This document shows, one piece after another, positions 15,243 to 23,865 of a stretch of DNA of 64,000 nucleotides; position 1 is the first letter of the stretch; each line of letters opens with the position of its first letter. The DNA comes from Burkholderia sp. Bp8992. GTDB taxonomy: Bacteria > Pseudomonadota > Gammaproteobacteria > Burkholderiales > Burkholderiaceae. The stretch lies in the NCBI RefSeq assembly GCF_003853705.1, contig NZ_QTQI01000013.1, positions 124,001 to 188,000 of the forward strand, written 5' to 3'. Both the position numbers and the translations under genes were made by a program. The notes below the pieces were generated by a model that did no database searches, was not told the DNA's origin, and saw only the letters and a program-made list of their open reading frames with translations.

Positions 15243-15909
15243 CACGCTCTCGGCCGATGCGGCCGCCGTGCGGCCGTACCCCTTCCCTCATTCATTCCGG
15301 CCGCGTAGCGGCCCTGTATTCGGGTTTCCGGTGCGTGCGTCGATGCGCGCAGCAATCGGCGCACGCGAATGCCCGGCCGTCGCTCTTTCCGCTGCCCCCC
15401 GTCCCCCCCGCAAGTCGAAACGGCCGGGCAACTGCGCTGGCCTTGAGGGACGGGGGCCGCACGGACCGGTTTTTCCACAGGGAACGGGCATGCAGCGCAG
15501 AAAACTCGGGGATTCCGGGCCTCTTCGATCGTAAGTCATTGATTGTTGAGAAGACACCCGCCCCATGTCGCATAGCTTTTGCCCCCATTCATGCCGGTTT
15601 TGCCCCTAGTCCGATTTTGGCGTCGGCCGCCGTCGCCCCTTTCTCTTCTCTCTCTAATTCATTGAAAAAGAAGAAGAAAGAATACGAAGAGAGGCAAGGA
15701 ATCGACACGAATGCGTTGCCCCTAGTCGCGCCCGTTTTGCCCTCAATTGCGGACACTGCCTATTTTTTAGGCCCCCAATTGGGAAGGGGCGCCCCGTATA
15801 TTTGAGGGCAATTAGGGGCACAAAATAGTCAAAAAAATCAGATAGTTAGAGTCACATTTCGCGCAATCCCCCAATCCCTCAATTGCGCTGCGTGTGGTCC
15901 TCTTCCGTA
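15243..15909. other. 667-bp intergenic region between primase and DUF4224 genes
   Basis: No convincing gene here. It opens with GC-rich hairpins (GGCCGC-GTA-GCGGCC near 15300). A 10-bp inverted repeat, GCCCGGCCGT at 15371-15380 and ACGGCCGGGC at 15420-15429, follows. From about 15570 it becomes AT-richer with repeated TTTTGCCCC and CCCTCAATTGCG elements. A purine-rich stretch lies at 15663-15699. The mix of repeats and AT-richness next to the primase suggests a replication origin or regulatory region; this is inference. Confidence 0.6.
15577..15887. repeat. iteron-like repeats (TTTTGCCCC / CCCTCAATTGCG)
   Basis: TTTTGCCC occurs at 15577, 15598 and 15735, with TTGCCCCTAGTC at 15600-15611 and again at 15716-15727. 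CCCTCAATTGCG occurs at 15740-15751 and 15876-15887. An inverted relative, GAGGGCAATTAGGGGCAC, is at 15804-15821, and CCCCCAATTGGG at 15772-15783. The repeats are short and directly visible; binding of a replication or excision protein is a guess. Confidence 0.55.
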
Positions 15910-16188
15910 ATGAAAATCACCATGCAAGAATATTCACGTCGCGGCTCGCAGCGCGGCACCGGTGCGTATCTCGGCCGACAAGAACTGCGCGAACTGACCG
16001 GCACGCCGCAACGCGCGCGCCAAATCCTGTGGCTCGCTCGACAGGGTTGGCCGCATGTCGTCGACGTGCACGGCCGCGTGCTGGTCGCACGCGCTTACCA
16101 CGACAAGCAAATGGGAATCGTCGAATCTAAACAAGTGCGCGCACCGCAGGCCGCCGGTCTCACGGCGCTGAATCTCGGCGCAGTGTGA
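15910..16188 (+). CDS. DUF4224-like protein, possible excisionase
   Basis: A 92-residue protein from ATG 15910 (or 15922). The central part, LGRQELRELTGTPQRARQILWLARQGWPHVVDVHGRVLVARAYHDKQM, has the DUF4224 layout: a 'LTG' helix, a WL-containing recognition helix, then a V-x-x-GR-V wing. Such proteins commonly lie just before tyrosine integrases. A DNA-binding or directionality role is inferred. The TGA shares its A with the integrase ATG, so the two are translationally coupled. Confidence 0.7.
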   Translation: MKITMQEYSRRGSQRGTGAYLGRQELRELTGTPQRARQILWLARQGWPHVVDVHGRVLVARAYHDKQMGIVESKQVRAPQAAGLTALNLGAV

Positions 16189-17216
16189 TGGCTGGCAAAG
16201 CACAAACTCCAGGTGCAATTCCGCGCTTCCGTTCGCGCAAGAACGCGGACGGCTCGCTGCGCTACTACTACGATCACGGCGAGGTGGACGGGCGGCGCAT
16301 TCTTGAGCCGCTCGGCACTGATCGCGTCGTCGCACTCCAACGGTGGGCCGAGTTAGAAGGTGCCCGTGCGCCGTCGTCGGAAACGACGCGGCACACGTTC
16401 GCCTTGCTCGAGCAGGCTTACCGCACCCGCGAGCTGCCGCAGAAGTCTGCGGCGACGCAACGCATGTACGACCTGTTCCTCTCCAGGCTCGCTGGCGTCA
16501 TCGGCGATCGCGAGCTCGACACACTCACGCCGGCCGACGTCGCCGCGATCTGGCGAGCAACGGCAGAGAAACGCGGCGTCGTGACAGCGAACCGCACGAA
16601 GGCCGTGCTGTCGCTGGTCCTGAACTGCGGGCGGCTGTGGGGCATGATGACGATCGCGAACCCATGCGCCGGCGTGCGCGGCAAGAAAGAGACAGGGCGC
16701 CAGGCCATCCTCATCGATGACGAGCTATATGCAGCCGTCTACACGGTGGCCGACCAGCCGCTACGCAACGCGATGGACCTGGCCGATCTCTGCGCACAAC
16801 GCCCTTCGGACGTCCTGCGCGTGCAGCGCTCCAACATCGTGCGCGGCAACCTCATCTTCCGCACGCAGAAGACGGGCGCATTCGTTACGGTACAAATCAC
16901 CGGCGAGCTCGCGGCACTGATCGAACGCTTGCTGGCCTGGCGTGGTTCGAAGGTCGACGTCTCTCCCTACCTGCTGCGCGACGAGGAAGGCTATCCGCTC
17001 ACCAAGGGCAAGCTGCGGTCGCGCTTCGACAAGGCACGCGAGCGGGCCGGTATCGACAAAGCGAAGTTTCAGTTCCGCGATCTCCGCGCGCGCGGCGTGA
17101 CGCACAAGACGATCGACGAAGGATTGGAGGCCGGACAGCGCCTGGCGGGTCACAGTGGACCGGGCATGACAGCGCGTTACGTGCGAGGCGCACGGCCGGT
17201 TAAACCGTCTCGCTGA
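16188..17216 (+). CDS. int: phage tyrosine integrase
   Basis: A 342-residue site-specific recombinase (ATG 16188; GTG 16185 is in frame). An N-terminal arm-binding segment (RFRSRKNADGSLRYYYDHGEVDGRR) and a core-binding domain (about 65-160) precede the catalytic domain. Catalytic residues: Arg205 (CAQRPSDVL), the FRDLRARG box giving Arg300 (the box-II His is replaced by Arg297), His322 (LAGHS) and the nucleophile Tyr331 (TARYVR). The gene ends 77 bp from the 3' end of tRNA-Thr, consistent with integration there. It is coupled to the DUF4224-like gene. Confidence 0.93.
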   Translation: MAGKAQTPGAIPRFRSRKNADGSLRYYYDHGEVDGRRILEPLGTDRVVALQRWAELEGARAPSSETTRHTFALLEQAYRTRELPQKSAATQRMYDLFLSRLAGVIGDRELDTLTPADVAAIWRATAEKRGVVTANRTKAVLSLVLNCGRLWGMMTIANPCAGVRGKKETGRQAILIDDELYAAVYTVADQPLRNAMDLADLCAQRPSDVLRVQRSNIVRGNLIFRTQKTGAFVTVQITGELAALIERLLAWRGSKVDVSPYLLRDEEGYPLTKGKLRSRFDKARERAGIDKAKFQFRDLRARGVTHKTIDEGLEAGQRLAGHSGPGMTARYVRGARPVKPSR

Positions 17217-17221
17217 CGCGC

Positions 17222-17251
17222 ATTGGAAACGTGAGGGGGGTATTGGAAACG
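17222..17251. repeat. paired ATTGGAAACG repeats next to integrase
   Basis: Two identical 10-mers at 17222-17231 and 17242-17251, 20 bp apart, lie between the integrase stop and the tRNA. They may be arm-type integrase sites; the position fits, but this is untested. Confidence 0.5.
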
Positions 17252-17253
17252 CG

Positions 17254-17284
17254 AAGGGGCTACGCAAACATCGCGTAACCCCTT
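17254..17284. other. 12-bp hairpin between integrase and tRNA-Thr
   Basis: AAGGGGCTACGC (17254-17265) and GCGTAACCCCTT (17273-17284) pair with one mismatch over a 7-base loop. There is no T-run, so it may stop readthrough from either the integrase or the tRNA, or serve as an att-region structure. Confidence 0.5.
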
Positions 17285-17292
17285 GCTGGATA

Positions 17293-17368
<76 letters not shown>

Positions 17369-17387
17369 GTAAGCGCGAGATTCTACC

Positions 17388-17909
17388 TCATTTCACGATC
17401 TTGAGGCGAGGTCTGCTGCCGCCTTTCGTGCCATCACCGTCGGTTTTCGGCGGTTCGTCGGCACCTTCGGACGGTTCCTCGTTCGCGCCGCTGTCGGCGA
17501 CCGGCGTCAACGTCGTCGAAGGCTCGTCGCGCTGCACGTCTTCCGCTTGCGCAGCGTCGTCGTCGAACGCACCCGAATCCGTGCCTTCGCCAGCGACCGC
17601 ATCGACCTGGAACGCCATGCCCTGCCCGTTCTCGCGCGCGTAGATCGCGAGAACGTTGGCCACCGGAATCTCGATCTTGTGCGCCTTCCCGGAGAACCGG
17701 GCCGTGAACTCGATCCACTCGTTGCCCATCTGCAACTGGCTCGTCGCCTCGAAGCTGATGTTGAGCACGATCTCGCCGTCACGCACGAACTGACGCGGCA
17801 CGCGCGTCGAGTTGTCGACTCTCACCGCGATATGCGGCGTGTAACCGTTATCGGTGCACCACTCGTACAACGCGCGCAGCAGATAAGGCTTCGTTGAAAT
17901 CTCTTGCAT
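17388..17909 (-). CDS. sspB: ClpXP adaptor SspB
   Basis: A 173-residue adaptor that binds ssrA-tagged peptides and hands them to ClpX. The folded domain (residues 1 to about 110: STKPYLLRALYEWCTDNGYTPHIAV, then FVRDGEIVLNISFEATSQLQMGNEWIEFTARFSG) is typical. It is followed by a long acidic, low-complexity linker and a basic C-terminal ClpX-binding tail (RPRLKIVK). ATG 17909 is chosen because GAGGA lies 5 bases before it; the in-frame GTG at 17912 is rejected. It follows sspA, the usual pairing. Confidence 0.95.
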   Translation of the reverse strand: MQEISTKPYLLRALYEWCTDNGYTPHIAVRVDNSTRVPRQFVRDGEIVLNISFEATSQLQMGNEWIEFTARFSGKAHKIEIPVANVLAIYARENGQGMAFQVDAVAGEGTDSGAFDDDAAQAEDVQRDEPSTTLTPVADSGANEEPSEGADEPPKTDGDGTKGGSRPRLKIVK

Positions 17910-17980
17910 CACAATCCTCGAACCCGGAGCAGGCGTGCGGCACGCCGCGCCACCCGCTCCGTCATGCCTTCATTGCGACA

Positions 17981-18592
17981 TTAACGACGCATGACCTTTT
18001 CGGACGGCGTCAGTGCTTCGATGTAGGCCGGACGGCTGAAGATCCGTTCGGCGTACTTCATCAGCGGCGCGGCGTTCTTCGACAGCTCGATGCCGTAGTG
18101 ATCCAGGCGCCACAGCAGCGGAGCGATCGCGACGTCGAGCATCGAGAACTCTTCGCCGAGCATGTACTTGTTCTTCACGAAGATCGGCGCGAGCTGCGTC
18201 AGGCGATCGCGGATCGCGAGGCGTGCCTTCTCGTGATTCTTTTCCGCTGCCTTGCCCTTCTCGTTCTCGAGCGTGCTGACGTGGACGAACAGCTCCTTCT
18301 CGAAGTTGAGCAGGAACAGGCGCGCACGTGCGCGTTGCACCGGGTCGGCCGGCATCAGCTGCGGATGCGGGAAGCGCTCGTCGATGTACTCGTTGATGAT
18401 GTTCGATTCGTACAGGATCAGATCGCGCTCGACCAGGATCGGCACCTGACCGTACGGGTTCATCACCGAAATGTCTTCCGGCTTGTTGAACAGGTCGACG
18501 TCGCGGATTTCGAAGTCCATGCCCTTCTCGAACAGCACCAGCCGGCAACGCTGGGAGAACGGGCAAGTTGTGCCGGAATACAGAACCATCAT
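17981..18592 (-). CDS. sspA: stringent starvation protein A
   Basis: A 203-residue glutathione-transferase-fold protein that associates with RNA polymerase in starvation and stationary phase. An N-terminal thioredoxin-like domain (LYSGTTCPFSQRCRLVLFEKG, then NPYGQVPILVERDLILYESNIINEYID) and a helical C-domain are seen. ATG 18592 follows GAGGAAACGCAAAT. The gene precedes sspB with a 71-bp gap and lies downstream of the petABC operon, separated by a hairpin terminator. Confidence 0.95.
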   Translation of the reverse strand: MMVLYSGTTCPFSQRCRLVLFEKGMDFEIRDVDLFNKPEDISVMNPYGQVPILVERDLILYESNIINEYIDERFPHPQLMPADPVQRARARLFLLNFEKELFVHVSTLENEKGKAAEKNHEKARLAIRDRLTQLAPIFVKNKYMLGEEFSMLDVAIAPLLWRLDHYGIELSKNAAPLMKYAERIFSRPAYIEALTPSEKVMRR

Positions 18593-18606
18593 ATTTGCGT
18601 TTCCTC

Positions 18607-18668
18607 AAAAAAGCCGAGGGCCGGCACGCGGCGGAACCCCTTTCACGGGTTCCTCCTTGCGCCGGCCC
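18607..18668 (-). terminator. nested hairpin terminator between petC and sspA
   Basis: GGGCCGGC (18618-18625) pairs with GCCGGCCC (18661-18668), and inside it GGAACCC (633-639) pairs with GGGTTCC (647-653). On the minus strand this ends in a short T-run (18612-18607). It would end petABC transcription before sspA. Confidence 0.7.
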
Positions 18669-18686
18669 CACGCCGGTCAGGCGTGT

Positions 18687-19445
18687 TTACTTGATATCTT
18701 TCCAGTACGCGGCATTGAGCCGCCAGGCCAGGAAAGTCAGGACACCGAGAAAGATCAGCACCCACACGCCGAGGCGTTTGCGGGTCTGCTGGGCCGGCTC
18801 GGACATCCATGTCATATAGGCCACCAGGTCGGCGACCGCAGCATCATAGTCGGGCGACGACAACGTGCCCGGCGTGACCTGCTGGAAGCCGACGAGCGTG
18901 TGGACCTTCTCGCCCGTCTCCTCGTCCGTCTTGTCTTCGAATTTGGCAATGCGCTGCCCCTGCAGCTGCCACAACACATGGGGCATGCCGACGTTCTCGA
19001 ACACCGCGTTGTTCCAGCCGGTCGGCCGCGTATCGTCGCGGTAGAAACTCCGCAGGTACGTATACAGCCAGTCGCGGCCGCGCGCGCGTTCCTCCACCGA
19101 CAGGTCGGGCGGCGTGGTGCCGAGCCAGTTCTTCGCGTCTTCGGGCCGCATCGCGACGGACATCGTGTTCCCGACCTTGTCGGTCGTGAACAGGAGATTC
19201 GTTTCGATCTCCTTCTGGGATATGCCCAGATCCGTCAGACGGTTGTAGCGCATCAGGTTCGCGCTGTGGCAGTTCAGGCAATAGTTTACAAATAATTGCG
19301 CGCCGTGCTGAAGCGAAACGAGATTTTCCGTGTTATCGGGCGCCCGGTCGAGCGGAAAATTACCTTCCGCCCGCACGGCCGGCGCCGCCAGCAGCGCACA
19401 GGCGGTCGCCCCGATCAGCGCGAGTGTCGAAAGCAGTTTCTTCAT
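18687..19445 (-). CDS. petC: cytochrome c1 of the bc1 complex
   Basis: A 252-residue haem protein of ubiquinol-cytochrome c reductase. A Sec signal peptide occupies residues 1-26 (cleavage after AVRA). The haem-binding CLNCH is at 56-60, and a C-terminal membrane anchor is at about 228-246 (LGVWVLIFLGVLTFLAWRL). It accepts electrons from the Rieske centre and passes them to soluble cytochrome c. It is the last gene of petA-petB-petC, 21 bp after petB. Confidence 0.96.
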   Translation of the reverse strand: MKKLLSTLALIGATACALLAAPAVRAEGNFPLDRAPDNTENLVSLQHGAQLFVNYCLNCHSANLMRYNRLTDLGISQKEIETNLLFTTDKVGNTMSVAMRPEDAKNWLGTTPPDLSVEERARGRDWLYTYLRSFYRDDTRPTGWNNAVFENVGMPHVLWQLQGQRIAKFEDKTDEETGEKVHTLVGFQQVTPGTLSSPDYDAAVADLVAYMTWMSEPAQQTRKRLGVWVLIFLGVLTFLAWRLNAAYWKDIK

Positions 19446-19466
19446 GTCGTTCTCTCCTCGCTCACA

Positions 19467-20849
19467 TTAATGGGGCTTGAAGCGCACCCGCTCCGGCGGC
19501 TGCTTGAACGTGCCAAGCGGCGTCCAGACGGGCATGCCGAGGAAGAACGCGAAGTAGATCAGCGCGCAGGCCTGCGCGATCAGTGTCGCCGCCGGCGATG
19601 GCGGCCGCGTGCCGAGGAACGCGAGGGTCAGGAACGCCGCGACGAAGATCCCGAGAAACACCTTGTGGAACAGCGGCCGGTAGCGGATCGACTTCACCGG
19701 GCTGCGGTCGAGCCACGGCAGGAAGAACAGCGTGATCACCGCCGAACCCATCACGACGACACCCCAGAACTTCGACTCCGTCAGGTACATGAACACGACG
19801 ATCGCCGCGGCCAGCACCGGCAGCCCGGCCTTCCACTTGCCGCGCGCACGGATCAGCGCGAGCACGCCAAGCAGCGCGATCACGATCATCAGCACGATCT
19901 TGAACGGGTCGGTGGTTGCACGCAGCATCGCGTAGAACGCGGTGAAGTACCAGACCGGCGCGATCTCGGGCGGCGTCTGCAGCGGGTTCGCCGGGACGAA
20001 GTTGTTCGCCTCGAGGAAATAGCCGCCCATCTCCGGCGAGAAGAACACGATCAGCGCGAACACCATCAGGAACACGCACACGCCGAGGAAATCGTGCACC
20101 GAGTAGTACGGGTGGAACGGGATGCCGTCGAGCGGGATGCCGTTCTCGTCCTTCTTCGCCTTGATCTCGATCCCGTCCGGATTATTTGACCCCACTTCGT
20201 GCAGCGCGACGAGGTGCGCGACGACGAGGCCGACCAGCACGAGCGGAATCGCGATCACGTGGAACGCGAAGAAGCGGTTCAGCGTGACGTCGGACACGAC
20301 GTAGTCGCCGCGAATCCACAGCGACAGGTCCGGGCCGACGAACGGAATCGCCGAGAACAGGTTCACGATCACCTGCGCGCCCCAGAACGACATCTGGCCC
20401 CACGGCAGCAGGTAGCCGAAGAACGCCTCGGCCATCAGGCACAGGAAAATCGCGCAGCCGAAGATCCACACGAGCTCGCGCGGCTTGCGGTACGACCCGT
20501 ACAGCAGCCCGCGGAACATGTGGAGGTACACGACCACGAAGAACATCGATGCACCGGTCGAGTGCATGTAGCGGATCAGCCAGCCCCACGGCACCTCGCG
20601 CATGATGTACTCGACCGACGCGAACGCGAGCACCGAGTCGGGCTTGTAGTTCATCGTCAGGAAGATGCCCGTGACGATCTGGTTGACCAGCACCAGCAGC
20701 GCGAGGGAGCCGAAGAAGTACCAGAAGTTGAAGTTCTTCGGTGCGTAGTACTCGGAAACGTGCTTCTTCCAGGTGGACGTGAGCGGGAAGCGCTGGTCGA
20801 TCCAGCCGGTGAGACCTGTCGTGGAGACTTCTTTGTTGTCGGCGGCCAT
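19467..20849 (-). CDS. petB: cytochrome b of the bc1 complex
   Basis: A 460-residue membrane subunit with eight or more helices. The haem-ligand region HSTGASMFFVVVYLHMFRGLLYGSY and the second pair around HVIAIPLVLVGLVVAH are seen, and the PEW-type quinol loop reads PEIAPVWYF. It carries quinone oxidation and reduction. ATG 20849 overlaps the petA stop (TGATG), so translation is coupled. An upstream in-frame extension to 20993 is not used. Confidence 0.96.
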   Translation of the reverse strand: MAADNKEVSTTGLTGWIDQRFPLTSTWKKHVSEYYAPKNFNFWYFFGSLALLVLVNQIVTGIFLTMNYKPDSVLAFASVEYIMREVPWGWLIRYMHSTGASMFFVVVYLHMFRGLLYGSYRKPRELVWIFGCAIFLCLMAEAFFGYLLPWGQMSFWGAQVIVNLFSAIPFVGPDLSLWIRGDYVVSDVTLNRFFAFHVIAIPLVLVGLVVAHLVALHEVGSNNPDGIEIKAKKDENGIPLDGIPFHPYYSVHDFLGVCVFLMVFALIVFFSPEMGGYFLEANNFVPANPLQTPPEIAPVWYFTAFYAMLRATTDPFKIVLMIVIALLGVLALIRARGKWKAGLPVLAAAIVVFMYLTESKFWGVVVMGSAVITLFFLPWLDRSPVKSIRYRPLFHKVFLGIFVAAFLTLAFLGTRPPSPAATLIAQACALIYFAFFLGMPVWTPLGTFKQPPERVRFKPH

Positions 20850-21469
20850 CACGCTTCTCCTTTCTCGTCCTTGCCGATCACGAGGGTCGTCGCCGACGTG
20901 AACATGTAGGGCGGGATGTCGAGATTCTGAGGCGCCGGCTTGTTCTTGAACACACGGCCGGCGAGGTCGTAGGTCGAACCGTGGCACGGGCACAGGAAAC
21001 CACCCGGCCAGTCATCCGGCAGGTTCGGCTGCGGACCCGGCGTGAAGCGTTGGCTAGGCGTGCAGCCGAGGTGCGTACACACGGCCATCACGACGAGAAT
21101 GTTCTTGCGGTCGGCCCGCGCGCGATATTCGTTGGCGCAATACGCGGGCAACGGCATCGAATACGGCGATTTCGAGGTCGGATCGGCCACTTCCTTGTCG
21201 GCCTTGACCACGTCGGCCAGCATCGAATCGGTGCGGTTCAGGATCCAGACAGGCTTGCCGCGCCACGGCACGGTGACCATTTCGCCAGGCTTCAGGCTGC
21301 TGATATCGACCTCGACCGGTGCACCGGCCGCTTTCGCTTTCGCGGACGGCGCCAGCGACGCCGCGAAAGGTATGACGGTGGCTACGCCTCCCACGCCACC
21401 TGCTACGGATGTCGCAATCAGCCAGGTACGGCGGCCGCTGTCGACGCGTTTCTCTTCCTTGTCTCGCAT
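20849..21469 (-). CDS. petA: Rieske iron-sulfur protein of the bc1 complex
   Basis: A 206-residue subunit with an N-terminal Tat-type signal-anchor (residues 13-35: RRTWLIATSVAGGVGGVATV) and the 2Fe-2S boxes CTHLGCTP and CPCHGSTYD. The start at ATG 21469 (MRDKEEKR) suits the usual N-terminus. In-frame ATGs at 21514 and 21547 give longer forms without better ribosome sites. It heads petABC. The twin-arginine signal links it to the tatABC genes at 23.9-25.5 kb. Confidence 0.93.
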   Translation of the reverse strand: MRDKEEKRVDSGRRTWLIATSVAGGVGGVATVIPFAASLAPSAKAKAAGAPVEVDISSLKPGEMVTVPWRGKPVWILNRTDSMLADVVKADKEVADPTSKSPYSMPLPAYCANEYRARADRKNILVVMAVCTHLGCTPSQRFTPGPQPNLPDDWPGGFLCPCHGSTYDLAGRVFKNKPAPQNLDIPPYMFTSATTLVIGKDEKGEA

Positions 21470-21687
21470 CACACGCCCCACTTCTGAGTTGGATTTTCCG
21501 TCACGACTTTCCATTCCGCCGCTAGTTTGCTCGAATGGAGTCGCCATTTACAAGGCCCGGAGATGAAAATCCCTTCGAAGTGATTGATAGTTAAGGGTTA
21601 TCCCCCACTATCGGAGCGATTAAATCATTTCTCTTTTAAGCGTCCGCTACATTGCGGAATTTCGATGCGCCGCCGCAAATCCGCGCG

Positions 21688-22434
21688 TCAGACCGGATTA
21701 TGAATATCGATAAAAAGGTGTTCGATATCGAATTCTTCGGACAAGTGGCGCCCAAGTGCCTGGATTCCGTAGCGCTCGGTCGCATGGTGCCCCGCCGCAA
21801 CGAACGCGACGCCGCTCTCGGCCGCCGTGTGCGTGGTCGACTCGGACACCTCGCCGGTGAGGAACACGTCCGCGCCGGCATCGATCGCCGCGTCGAAATA
21901 GCTCTGCGCGGCGCCCGTGCACCATGCGATGCGGCGCAGCTGCATCTCCGGCTCACCGAGTACGAGCGGCGTGCGGCCGAGCGTGCGCTCGACCTTCGCG
22001 ACGAAGTGTTCGAGCGTGACGGGCATCGGCAGCGTCGCCATCCAGCCGAGGTCGCCTTCGCCGAAGCGCTGCTCGCCGATGAGCCCGAGCTTCTCGCCGA
22101 GCTGCGCGTTGTTGCCGAACTCGGGATGCGCGTCGAGCGGCAGGTGGAATGCAAACAGGTTCAGGTCGTTCGCGAGCAGCAGCTTCAGGCGCTGGTACTT
22201 GCGGCCCGTGATCTGCGGCGTCTCGTTGCGCCAGAAATAGCCGTGATGAACGAGCACGGCATCCGCCCCCCATTCGAGCGCGGCTTCGAGGAACGCGACC
22301 GACGCCGTCACGCCGGTGGCGATCTTCTCGATCTTGCGACGCCCCTCGACCTGGAGGCCGTTCGGGCAATAGTCCTTGAAGCGCGCGGTTTCAAGGGTAT
22401 TGTTCAAGTACAATTCAAGTTCGATCCGATCCAT
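21688..22434 (-). CDS. Nif3-like metal-binding protein (DUF34/YbgI)
   Basis: A 248-residue member of the Nif3 family, which forms toroidal hexamers with two metal ions. Metal-ligand motifs are visible: [19 protein letters not shown] and, near the end, [11 protein letters not shown]. The biochemical role is unsettled; GTP cyclohydrolase-like and metal-chaperone functions have been proposed. ATG 22434 follows AGAGGTTTAT. Only 21 bp separate its start from the divergent HtrA gene. Confidence 0.9.
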   Translation of the reverse strand: MDRIELELYLNNTLETARFKDYCPNGLQVEGRRKIEKIATGVTASVAFLEAALEWGADAVLVHHGYFWRNETPQITGRKYQRLKLLLANDLNLFAFHLPLDAHPEFGNNAQLGEKLGLIGEQRFGEGDLGWMATLPMPVTLEHFVAKVERTLGRTPLVLGEPEMQLRRIAWCTGAAQSYFDAAIDAGADVFLTGEVSESTTHTAAESGVAFVAAGHHATERYGIQALGRHLSEEFDIEHLFIDIHNPV

Positions 22435-22455
22435 ATAAACCTCTAATCCATTCAG

Positions 22456-23661
22456 ATGCTTAGACGCTTCTGGCTGTTCTTCGCGCAGGCGGTTACCGTG
22501 CTGCTCGCGCTGATGTTCATCGTCGTGACGCTCAAGCCGCAATGGCTGCAACGGCAAGGACAGCTCGGCAAGCAGCTCGCCACGCCGATCGTTGCGCTGC
22601 GGGAAGTCGCGCCCGGCATCGGCGGCGCACCGGCGACCACGTCGTACGCCGAAGCCGCGCAGAAGGCGATGCCGGCCGTCGTCAACGTGTTCTCCAGCAA
22701 GGACGGCTCGCTGCCGCCCGACCCGCGCGCGAAAGATCCGCTGTTCCGCTACTTCTTCGGCGACCGCAACGCCCGCAAGCAGCAGGACGAACCGGCAGCC
22801 AACCTTGGCTCGGGCGTTATCGTGAGCCCTGAAGGTTACATTCTAACGAACCAGCACGTCGTGGACGGCGCCGACCAGATCGAAGTCGCGCTCGCCGACG
22901 GCCGCACGGCCACCGCAAAGGTGATCGGCAGCGATCCCGAGACCGACCTGGCCGTGCTGAAGATCAACATGACGAACCTGCCGACGATCACGCTCGGCCG
23001 CTCCGACCAGTCGCGGGTCGGCGACGTCGTGCTCGCGATCGGCAACCCGTTCGGCGTCGGCCAGACGGTCACGATGGGGATCATCAGCGCGCTCGGCCGC
23101 AATCACCTCGGCATCAACACGTTCGAGAACTTCATCCAGACCGACGCGCCGATCAACCCCGGCAACTCGGGCGGCGCACTGGTCGACGTGAACGGCAACC
23201 TGCTCGGCATCAACACGGCGATCTACTCGCGCTCGGGCGGCTCGCTCGGCATCGGCTTCGCGATTCCCGTGTCGACCGCGCGCACGGTGCTCGAAAGCAT
23301 CATCACGACGGGCTCGGTCACGCGCGGCTGGATCGGCGTCGAGCCGCAGGACGTCACACCGGAGATCGCCGAGTCGTTCGGGCTCCAGCAGAAATCGGGC
23401 GCGATCGTCGCGGGCGTGCTGCAGGGCGGCCCGGCCGACAAGGCCGGCATCAAGCCGGGCGATATCCTGGTCACGGTCAATGGCGAGGACATCACCGACA
23501 CGACGAAGCTGCTGAACGTCGTCGCGCAGATCAAGCCGGGCACGCCGACCAAGGTGCACGTCGTGCGCAAGGGCAAGGAGTTCGACGTGAACGTCGTGAT
23601 CGGCAAGCGCCCGCCGCCGCCGAAGCAGGCGCTCGACGAGCAGGACGGCGATACCGAATGA
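22456..23661 (+). CDS. membrane-anchored HtrA/Deg serine protease (one PDZ)
   Basis: A 401-residue periplasmic quality-control protease. An N-terminal hydrophobic segment (residues 5-27) looks like an uncleaved anchor. The protease domain carries the triad His134 (TNQHVV), Asp164 ([11 protein letters not shown]) and Ser238 (NPGNSGGAL). A single PDZ domain follows (about 285-385) with a charged tail. One PDZ plus an anchor resembles DegS, although annotations often call it DegQ or MucD. The start ATG has no clear ribosome site. A strong terminator follows the gene. Confidence 0.93.
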   Translation: MLRRFWLFFAQAVTVLLALMFIVVTLKPQWLQRQGQLGKQLATPIVALREVAPGIGGAPATTSYAEAAQKAMPAVVNVFSSKDGSLPPDPRAKDPLFRYFFGDRNARKQQDEPAANLGSGVIVSPEGYILTNQHVVDGADQIEVALADGRTATAKVIGSDPETDLAVLKINMTNLPTITLGRSDQSRVGDVVLAIGNPFGVGQTVTMGIISALGRNHLGINTFENFIQTDAPINPGNSGGALVDVNGNLLGINTAIYSRSGGSLGIGFAIPVSTARTVLESIITTGSVTRGWIGVEPQDVTPEIAESFGLQQKSGAIVAGVLQGGPADKAGIKPGDILVTVNGEDITDTTKLLNVVAQIKPGTPTKVHVVRKGKEFDVNVVIGKRPPPPKQALDEQDGDTE

Positions 23662-23715
23662 GGTTCGGCGGGCTGGCGGCGCGACACCACGCGCCGCGCC
23701 GCCGGCGGAAACGAT

Positions 23716-23742
23716 AAAGGGCAGCCGGTCGGCTGCCCTTTT
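23716..23742 (+). terminator. intrinsic terminator after the HtrA gene
   Basis: GGGCAGCC-GGTC-GGCTGCCC followed by TTTT; an 8-bp stem with a 4-base loop and flanking A/T extension. Correctly placed 55 bp after the stop codon. Confidence 0.88.
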
Positions 23743-23865
23743 GCTTTGCTTCGATCGATCCCGTCTTGCCGGGAAGGCGGCCTCGCCGCACGCTTGCCGG
23801 ACAGCTGCGCCACCGGGCTGCTCAGATCTGGCCGGAAGGCCGGCCCATCACCTGGCGCACCGCCG

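Noticed and set aside
12653-15805. 1050-codon plus-strand frame overlapping the primase
   Set aside because: It is the +1 shadow of the primase and runs on into the repeat region; extreme Arg/Pro content and no motifs.
15577-15887. CRISPR-like repeat array
   Set aside because: The repeats are short (8-12 bp), irregularly spaced and in both orientations, without constant spacers or cas genes.
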